Source: Saccharina japonica (lineage: Eukaryota > Sar > Phaeophyceae > Laminariales > Laminariaceae). From it: a DNA stretch of 64,000 nt. The stretch spans positions 249,001 through 313,000 of the forward strand of contig MEHQ01001776.1 in the NCBI GenBank assembly GCA_008828725.1. Direction: 5' to 3'. The translations under genes were made by a program, and so were the position numbers. The notes under the pieces are model-generated. The model was given only the letters and a program-made list of their open reading frames with translations. It was not told the DNA's origin and did no database searches. Shown here in pieces: positions 61,901 to 64,000 of this stretch (position 1 is the first letter of the stretch; the number at the start of each line of letters is the position of its first letter).

Positions 61901-62455
61901 GATTGGACTTTGATCACAGTGGCACCATCGATGGTGCGTCAGGGATATATGTCGATAGTCATGGATATAATCGATATCGTATGGAACGAGAACGGGTGTG
62001 ATATGGAACGATAATCAATATGGTATCGAACGATAATCGATACGATATCGAACGATAATCGATGTGATACCGAACGATAATCGATGTGATACCGAACGAT
62101 AATCGATGTGATATCGAACGATAATCGATGTGATATTGAACGTAATCGATATGAAATAGAACTACAGTAGAATCTACGATGCCGGTAAACAAAAAATGAA
62201 CATCGATACCTTCTACCATTAAGTTCGATTTCGATATTCGATTACCGCTTGGAATTTGAACACAGCGTCGTTATTAATAGTGTCTTACTGGCCTTTTGGC
62301 TGGCGCATTGTCAATTTTTTGTTTCATTTTTTGCATATTGTGCGTCTTGCAGCGAACGACCTGAAGCTGATCGTCGGTAGCGACATGGGGCAGGAGGCGA
62401 TCGACAAGATCTTCAAGGAGTTCGACCTCAACCAAGACGGAGAGATCGACTTCAA
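40106..62455 (+). CDS. Ca2+-dependent protein kinase (CDPK), 14 exons, 3' end missing
   Basis: A single-chain kinase plus calmodulin-like domain that couples Ca2+ signals to Ser/Thr phosphorylation. About 540 residues are visible. The N-terminus MGCSSGK suits N-myristoylation at Gly2 and palmitoylation at Cys3, so membrane attachment is likely. Kinase motifs in order: LGAGGFGKV loop, KYALK lysine, EVDMMR helix-C Glu, [38 protein letters not shown]. Then the junction ([18 protein letters not shown]) and EF-hands [47 protein letters not shown].. EF-hand 2 has Gly and Lys swapped at loop positions 5-6. All exon phases match. TGA directly follows EIDFK if unspliced, but AA|GTGAGC is a good donor and EF4 would otherwise lack its position-12 acid, so a last exon beyond 62.5 kb is likely. 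Introns are 0.4-6.1 kb. Confidence 0.95.
40493..40590 (+). mobile_element. Short MITE, ATATAAGGACCGTT ends
   Basis: ATGGACAGAAATATAAGGAC at the left and GTTCTTATATTTTCGGCC at the right are inverted. Lies in CDPK intron 1. Confidence 0.6.
40885..40931. repeat. (CTG)n microsatellite
   Basis: An imperfect CTG run in CDPK intron 1. Confidence 0.95.
41013..41081 (+). CDS. CDPK exon 2: N-terminal helix
   Basis: The acceptor ATTCCGCAG precedes 23 codons, [19 protein letters not shown] and SMYE. Donor GTATTT, phase 0 on both sides. Not a family-conserved region, so support is from splice sites, phase and composition. Confidence 0.6.
41082..42138. other. CDPK intron 2, first part
   Basis: Nothing recognised beyond a pair of CCCCGGACGGGG-type duplicated motifs near 41245-41310. 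Confidence 0.4.
42139..43093 (+). other. Unidentified open frame interrupted by a TRIM
   Basis: A frame starting [18 protein letters not shown] with Pro/Ser-rich and [10 protein letters not shown] segments runs to the TRIM insertion at 42356. After the element the open frame continues in the same register from 42798, with [14 protein letters not shown]. It lies within CDPK intron 2. No family recognised. It could be a small intron-nested gene or chance; the antisense strand is also open. Confidence 0.3.
42360..42793 (+). mobile_element. TRIM (miniature LTR element), apparently young
   Basis: Two identical 78-bp direct repeats (42360-42437 and 42716-42793), each starting TG and ending CA, flank a 278-bp non-coding interior. 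A TGG-initiated primer-binding-like site, TGGCGTCGCAGGC, begins one base after the 5' repeat, and a purine tract GTGAGGGAGAA ends at the 3' repeat. TGGA flanks both sides as a 4-bp target duplication. Identical repeats imply a recent insertion. It codes for nothing and depends on helpers. Confidence 0.88.
43094..43271 (+). mobile_element. Tc1/mariner-like MITE, CAGTACAGGACACC ends
   Basis: CAGTACAGGACACCTGGTAA at the left and AATAGGTGTCCTGTACTG at the right. TA follows the right end; the left dinucleotide is TG, probably a later change. Confidence 0.75.
43855..44150 (+). mobile_element. SINE body copy, interrupted
   Basis: GCGAGTCAACGAGGGAAGAA and TCTTCTCGCGATGG match the SINE body. GATATGTGACGCCAGATTTC resumes it near 44083 after unrelated sequence. 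Confidence 0.5.
44397..44462 (+). mobile_element. 92-bp TTAACCC MITE, shortened
   Basis: TTAAGAACTGGCCCCACATA..CGGAATTAGTGTCGGA..CAGTTCTGAATGGGTTAA. Confidence 0.65.
44470..44640. repeat. GGTACCGGGTACCTGGTAT motif cluster
   Basis: A run of short GT(A/G)CCGG and CCTGGTAT motifs, degenerate. Confidence 0.45.
44769..45024 (-). mobile_element. CGGACAG-TIR element with ATACAGATC core
   Basis: CACATATCAGACAGATCAC at the left, CTCCCACCTGGCAACATGAG inside, and GATCTGTCCGAGGTGCG at the right. Confidence 0.65.
45155..45219 (+). CDS. CDPK exon 3: lead-in to kinase domain
   Basis: The acceptor AAATGCAG precedes [18 protein letters not shown] and YDL, ending after AG of a Ser codon completed by exon 4's first T. 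Donor GTGAGT. Joined, it reads [14 protein letters not shown]. Confidence 0.88.
45220..45966. repeat. CDPK intron 3 with GCGTTTGAC-type repeats
   Basis: GTTAGCGTGTGACTGGCTGG and GTTGGTTGTTAGCGTG variants recur at roughly 45480-45810, about six degenerate units of 45-55 bp. Confidence 0.6.
45967..46051 (+). CDS. CDPK exon 4: glycine loop and VAIK-type lysine
   Basis: The acceptor CTCACGCAG, then T completing Ser, [18 protein letters not shown] and [10 protein letters not shown]. Donor GTGAGA, phase 0. Confidence 0.95.
46060..46640. repeat. GGTGGT minisatellite
   Basis: Nearly 600 bp of GGTGGT/GTTGGT degenerate triplets. It produces long artefactual ORFs on both strands (Val/Gly and Thr/Pro). 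Confidence 0.95.
46700..46930. repeat. (GCT)n-rich tract
   Basis: GCTGCTACT-type triplets, followed to 47040 by GGATGGATGG and GGACGGACGG motifs. Confidence 0.9.
47052..47123 (+). CDS. CDPK exon 5: helix C
   Basis: The acceptor GCTTGGCAG precedes [18 protein letters not shown] and EVDMMR, with the salt-bridge Glu. Donor GTAAGC, phase 0. Confidence 0.93.
47144..48095 (+). repeat. 62-bp satellite GACCGCGGTTTGACCGCTTG
   Basis: About twelve units: GCTAGGAGACCGCGGTTTGA, CCGCTTGACTGACCGCCCC, TACACTAAAACTAGTATAC. Some units carry a GGCCAACAGAGGCCT insert. A second array is at 59690-59955. Confidence 0.9.
48247..48690 (+). mobile_element. CGGACAG-TIR element with TAGATCGTTCT core
   Basis: ACACATCGGACAGAGTCGG at the left and TATCTGTCCGTAGTGTGG at the right are inverted. 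The second half is degenerate CTCTAGATCGTTCT units. TTGCGCACATGTTTGCCG echoes the family's conserved middle. Confidence 0.6.
48830..48868. repeat. (GCT)n microsatellite
   Basis: GCTGCT run in CDPK intron 5. Confidence 0.95.
49483..49546. repeat. (CCAAC)n satellite
   Basis: About twelve CCAAC pentamers just upstream of exon 6's acceptor. Confidence 0.95.
49566..49637 (+). CDS. CDPK exon 6: strands 4-5 and gatekeeper
   Basis: The acceptor ACTCGACAG precedes [20 protein letters not shown] and FMVM. Donor GTGAGA, phase 0. Met is the apparent gatekeeper. Confidence 0.95.
49993..50218. repeat. TATTACTGAC 10-bp minisatellite
   Basis: About twenty units of GACTATTACT/GAATATTACT. Confidence 0.95.
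50434..50632. repeat. (GAT)n-rich tract
   Basis: GATGATGATGATG and GGTGATGATG triplets with interruptions. Confidence 0.95.
50718..50837 (+). CDS. CDPK exon 7: helices D-E
   Basis: The acceptor GCTAACAG precedes 40 codons, [20 protein letters not shown] to YMHDRSIA. Donor GTGAGG, phase 0. Confidence 0.95.
51178..51472 (+). mobile_element. CTACGGTAGAGGT-related MITE
   Basis: Left AGAGGTATACC and right GGCACCTCTACCGTGGCATG. A CCTCAAGTAACCACCCTT..GAAGGCAAAA unit is duplicated inside, near 51365 and 51413. Confidence 0.5.
51480..52004. repeat. CDPK intron 7 end, small duplication
   Basis: AGCTTGACGACACTGCTGTTG..TGGGCTGTTGACG near 51488 recurs as AGCTTGACAACACTCAACACTG..TGGGCTGTTGACG near 51899, each followed by TTTCTCTTTC..TGCCTGTTTTT. 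Confidence 0.6.
52005..52136 (+). CDS. CDPK exon 8: catalytic loop and DFG
   Basis: The acceptor GTTTTGTCAG precedes 44 codons: [31 protein letters not shown]. Catalytic Asp and Mg-binding Asp are present. Donor GTAAGA, phase 0. Confidence 0.97.
52174..52292 (-). mobile_element. Poly(C) retroposon, minus, next to exon 8 donor
   Basis: TGTACTCATGTCGTGCATGG..GACCATAGACCCTCGCACC..GGTTTTCACCAACCAGGC. The 3' end faces the exon, about 40 bp from its donor. Its C run is reduced to three bases. Confidence 0.7.
52293..52400. repeat. GGTGGTGAT-rich tract
   Basis: Degenerate GGTGGT and GATGAT triplets in CDPK intron 8. Confidence 0.85.
52675..52821 (+). CDS. CDPK exon 9: APE motif to helix F/G
   Basis: The acceptor GTGTACAAG precedes [38 protein letters not shown] and [11 protein letters not shown]. 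Donor GTCAGT, phase 0. Confidence 0.97.
52830..53130. repeat. CDPK intron 9, 5' part
   Basis: CGAACGCACACAAGTTGACAACAGTT..GCGAG at 52935 recurs as AACGCACACAAGTTGACGACAGTT near 53082. Otherwise unrecognised to 53620. Confidence 0.45.
55884..56194 (+). mobile_element. hAT-like MITE with TGTATGATC core (best copy)
   Basis: Termini CGCACCACGGACAGATCATC and GATGATCTGTCCGAGGTGTG are inverted. It is flanked by a perfect 8-bp duplication GAGCCTTC (55876-55883 and 56195-56202), which points to hAT. The interior has nine or ten TGTATGATC units, GTTGCCGGGTGGGAGCCG and CATGTTTCGTGGGTTGG. It sits in the copia fossil, so it is younger. Confidence 0.85.
57312..57523. repeat. ~100-bp-arm inverted repeat
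   Basis: Arms share GGGAAAGATTGCGCGC, GGCTTCTTGGTCAGAAAAC and GCGAGCAAA, about 88% alike, with a loop of a few bases near 57417. At the 5' side of the copia fossil. Confidence 0.85.
57640..58165 (+). repeat. ACAGAACTCACAGAAGTTCC minisatellite
   Basis: About ten units of 40-60 bp: ACAGAACTCACAGAAGTTCC, GGGTACGGGTATG, with GGTATTGTGGCACAGGCGT variants. Confidence 0.9.
58435..58852 (+). mobile_element. Poly(C) retroposon, long copy, before exon 10
   Basis: GGCGTGGAGAATCTTTTGCT, GAAATTAAATTAACTCATTG, GAAAACCCGCACATGCTCCG, ending AAGTACAC plus a 14-base C run. The C-rich end lies about 115 bp from the exon 10 acceptor and faces it; the intervening sequence is also C-rich. Confidence 0.72.
58970..59083 (+). 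CDS. CDPK exon 10: helices G-H
   Basis: The acceptor GCGCTTGCAG precedes [20 protein letters not shown] and [18 protein letters not shown]. Donor GTGCGT, phase 0. Its last ~18 bases plus donor recur three times in the following intron. Confidence 0.96.
59095..59640 (+). repeat. GATATCG array carrying exon-tail copies
   Basis: TATCGGATATCGTATCGAAT units, with three embedded copies of the exon 10 tail: GCATGAGCGCCTTGGAGGT at 59268, GCGAGCGCCTTGGAGGTGCG at 59398 and GCGTGAGCGCCTTCGAGGTT at 59588. Confidence 0.88.
59690..59955 (+). repeat. 62-bp satellite, second array
   Basis: Four to five units of TGCTAGGAGACCGCGGTTTG and CCCCTTGACTGACCGCC, ending with the GGCCAATAGAGGCCTTG insert, as in 47144-48095. 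Confidence 0.9.
60062..60157 (+). mobile_element. 92-bp TTAACCC MITE, diverged
   Basis: TTAACCCTTTTAGGACTGC at the left and CTAAAAGGGTTA at the right, with a TTACTTGAAATTTGAGCC core. Closest to the copy at 16023. Confidence 0.6.
60229..60402 (+). mobile_element. Poly(C) retroposon, truncated, before exon 11
   Basis: CACCCTTCGTGCGACTTGCC, GGTGCAAGCGATGTG, GGTCTATGGCCATACGACTG, ending ATGAGTACACCCACAC then C-rich. The C-rich end faces exon 11's acceptor 65 bp away. Confidence 0.7.
60468..60653 (+). CDS. CDPK exon 11: HPW end of kinase, junction domain
   Basis: The acceptor GATTCCAG precedes 62 codons: [48 protein letters not shown]. The junction acts as pseudosubstrate in the family. Donor GTACGG, phase 0. 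Confidence 0.96.
60654..61063. other. CDPK intron 11, GATATCG-related motifs
   Basis: Scattered TCGTATCGAA and ATCGAAATG motifs, as in intron 10, but no array. Confidence 0.5.
61064..61239 (+). mobile_element. Tc1/mariner-like MITE, CAGTACCGGCCC ends
   Basis: CAGTACCGGCCCGCTCATAA and TTATGAGAGGGCCGGTAGTG are inverted, flanked by TA on both sides (61062-61063 and 61240-61241). Confidence 0.8.
61290..61368 (+). CDS. CDPK exon 12: EF-hand 1
   Basis: The acceptor CGCCGACAG precedes [18 protein letters not shown] and ASQADLSR. Loop [12 protein letters not shown] is canonical. It ends after one base of a Glu codon. Donor GTCAGA. Confidence 0.96.
61772..61933 (+). CDS. CDPK exon 13: EF-hands 2 and 3
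   Basis: The acceptor TACATACAG precedes [37 protein letters not shown] and [16 protein letters not shown]2 loop [12 protein letters not shown] has Gly at 5 and Lys at 6, unlike the usual x-Gly. EF3 is canonical with Asp at 12. Donor GTGCGT, phase 1. Confidence 0.96.
61940..62165. repeat. GAACGATAATCGATGTGATA array
   Basis: About seven units of CGAACGATAATCGATGTGAT immediately after exon 13, whose tail ACCATCGATGGTGCG resembles the unit's ATCGATGTG. Confidence 0.85.
62353..62455 (+). CDS. CDPK exon 14: EF-hand 4 (incomplete)
   Basis: The acceptor CGTCTTGCAG precedes [20 protein letters not shown] and [13 protein letters not shown]. Donor AA|GTGAGC gives phase 2. The position-12 Glu of EF4 and the C-terminus must be in a later exon, not found by 64000. 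Confidence 0.93.
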
Positions 62456-62581
62456 GTGAGCCAGCCCCCTGCCGTAAAAATTGTTTCCAATCCGCAAGAC
62501 AGATCATCGATTCCTATGTATGGGCTTGATGATCTACAGTAGATTATTCAGAGCACATGGATTCGTGATCTAGTACATTTT

Positions 62582-63115
62582 CACATCTCGGACAGATCAT
62601 CGATTCCTACTTGATGATATACTGGAGGAATTTCAGGGCAGATAAATTCCTGATCTTGTATGATCTGTATGATCTGTATGATCTGTATGATCTGTATGAT
62701 CCGTATGATCTGTATGATCTGTATGATCTAGCTCATGTTGCCGGGTGGGAACCGTATAATCTGTATGCTCTACGTAGGACATTACTCTGGGTTGGATATG
62801 TACGAAACAGATCTTACACAACACATCATAACGGCAGGTTAGGATATATGGATGATCTACAGTAGGTCATGATCTATCTGTAGATGATCTGTATTATCTG
62901 TAGATGATATATATGATCTGTAGATGATCTGTATCATCTGTAGATGCTCTGTATGATCTGTAGATGATATGTATGATCTGTAGATGATATGTATGATATG
63001 TAGATGATCTGTATGATCTGTAGATGATCTGTATGATCTGTAGATGATCTGTAGATGATCTGTATGATCTGTAGATGATCTGTATGATCTGTAGATGATC
63101 TGTCCGACGTGGGAA
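62582..63115 (+). mobile_element. CGGACAG-TIR element with two satellite cores
   Basis: CACATCTCGGACAGATCATC at the left and GATGATCTGTCCGACGTGG at the right. First a TGTATGATC run (62657-62730), then the conserved TTGCCGGGTGGGAACCG middle, then a long TGTAGATGATC/TGTATGATC array (62870-63105). Confidence 0.75.
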
Positions 63116-63171
63116 TGTTCCACGCGTGACCCGAGTGGCCAGTGCATGCATGCATACTATTGGGGGGGGGG

Positions 63172-63306
63172 TGTACTTCATTTTCATGCATGGCCGTAGT
63201 CGTATGACCATATGACCATAGACCCTCGCATCCCCACAATGCTGGGACGGAGCATGTCGGGTTTTCACTGACCAGGCAGACATTGCTAGCACCAAGCGCG
63301 ACGTAT
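63172..63306 (-). mobile_element. Poly(C) retroposon, minus
   Basis: A G run at 63160-63170, then TGTACTTCATTTTCATGCATG, GACCATAGACCCTCGCATCC and GGTTTTCACTGACCAGGCAG. Not close to a known exon. Confidence 0.7.
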
Positions 63307-63309
63307 GGG

Positions 63310-64000
63310 GGGGATATTATAAATGGTACCTGATAGTCAGAACCAACGTTGGACCCAAAAAATCAGGTACCCCCTACCGGATTCCTACTTCTGTATGTTC
63401 CTCCGAGTTACGACACCCGGCCCACTCACGACAAGGCATGCCTTAAAAATTGCCCCACAAAAAAGCCAGCCAAAAGGCATACCTTAATATTTGCGGGTAA
63501 ATATGACATTCGGGAGCGGTTATACCTTAAGGTAGTCCCTATATTCGACAAAACGAAAATCTGTTAGAAAGGACAGAAATTGTGAGCCCTTTACCACCCT
63601 TTCGCCGCTTATATATGCGTTGTTATTAATCATTGTGTATCCGACCAAATGGAAATCGTGAAGAAACGACGGATTTTGAAAATTGTATCGATGCGTATAT
63701 ATCCGACCAAACGAGAATCGTTTAGAATCGACGATTTTTGAAAATTGTAAGTCTTTGTGCCTCTTTTTTGCTCCGTGTTTCGCTCCGTGTGGTGTGCGTG
63801 CGTGTACAGTATGCGACAGGTGTTGACAATGTGATGATTAAGAATTTGAGGCTGAGATTTTGGGGGGAAAATATGAATGCGAGCTTTTTGTACTGAAAAA
63901 ATAGTGTGAAACACACCCAGTCTTCCATAAGAATTCCAGTCTGGCCAAACATAGGAGCTTATTAACATATATCGCGTACTGTGTGTGTTCTTTTGCTGTA
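63310..64000. other. CDPK intron 14 or 3' flank, nothing recognised
   Basis: CGACCAAA.GA.AATCGT.TAGAA.CGACG..TTTTGAAAATTGTA is duplicated near 63642 and 63695. No exon completing EF-hand 4 was found. Confidence 0.45.

Noticed and set aside
62456-62460. TGA at 62457 as the kinase stop
   Set aside because: It would cut EF-hand 4 before its position-12 acidic residue; AA|GTGAGC is a good donor, so splicing is preferred.

Overview
This is nuclear DNA of a eukaryote with long, repeat-packed introns. It holds three host genes whose exons are short GC-rich islands with GT..AG borders and matching phases. The gene set (a dually acylatable Ca2+-dependent protein kinase, an Ig-fold/IPT-like modular secreted protein of a kind I associate with stramenopiles, and a Tudor-like YDDG protein) and an alga-type Ty1/copia fossil suggest a photosynthetic stramenopile, possibly a brown alga. 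The species is inferred, not shown.

Layout. Positions 164-11575 (minus) hold the 5' part of a secreted modular protein: a signal-peptide exon, then three exons of repeated modules, running off the left edge. A 791-bp gap separates it from a divergent plus-strand gene, 12367-32728, encoding an N-terminal membrane anchor, Gly/Ser/acidic low complexity, a split Tudor-like domain and a basic C-terminus. Positions 32729-40105 are intergenic and repeat-filled. Positions 40106 to beyond 62455 (plus) encode a Ca2+-dependent protein kinase in 14 visible exons; the last short exon appears to lie beyond the window. About 1.6 kb of its 22 kb is coding.

The non-coding DNA is a dense mosaic of small mobile elements: a tRNA-derived SINE, a 5'-truncated retroposon ending in poly(C), several MITE families (hAT-like, PIF/Harbinger-like, Tc1/mariner/pogo-like and unassigned), one young TRIM, a decayed Ty1/copia element, and many minisatellites. 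Several MITEs carry cores made of short-period satellites. One locus (9.0-11.3 kb) shows four elements nested in one another.

Most unusual observations: (1) five of eight poly(C) retroposon copies sit within about 110 bp of a splice junction, always with the poly(C) end facing the exon; (2) in three introns from three genes, the exon tail plus its splice donor is reiterated two or three times downstream, next to simple repeats; (3) TACCAGGTA and CTATTAATAG are far more frequent than chance; (4) one TIR family carries different satellite cores in different copies. A near-identical 1.05-kb duplication with single Ns nearby is probably an assembly artefact. All alignments and counts were made by eye.
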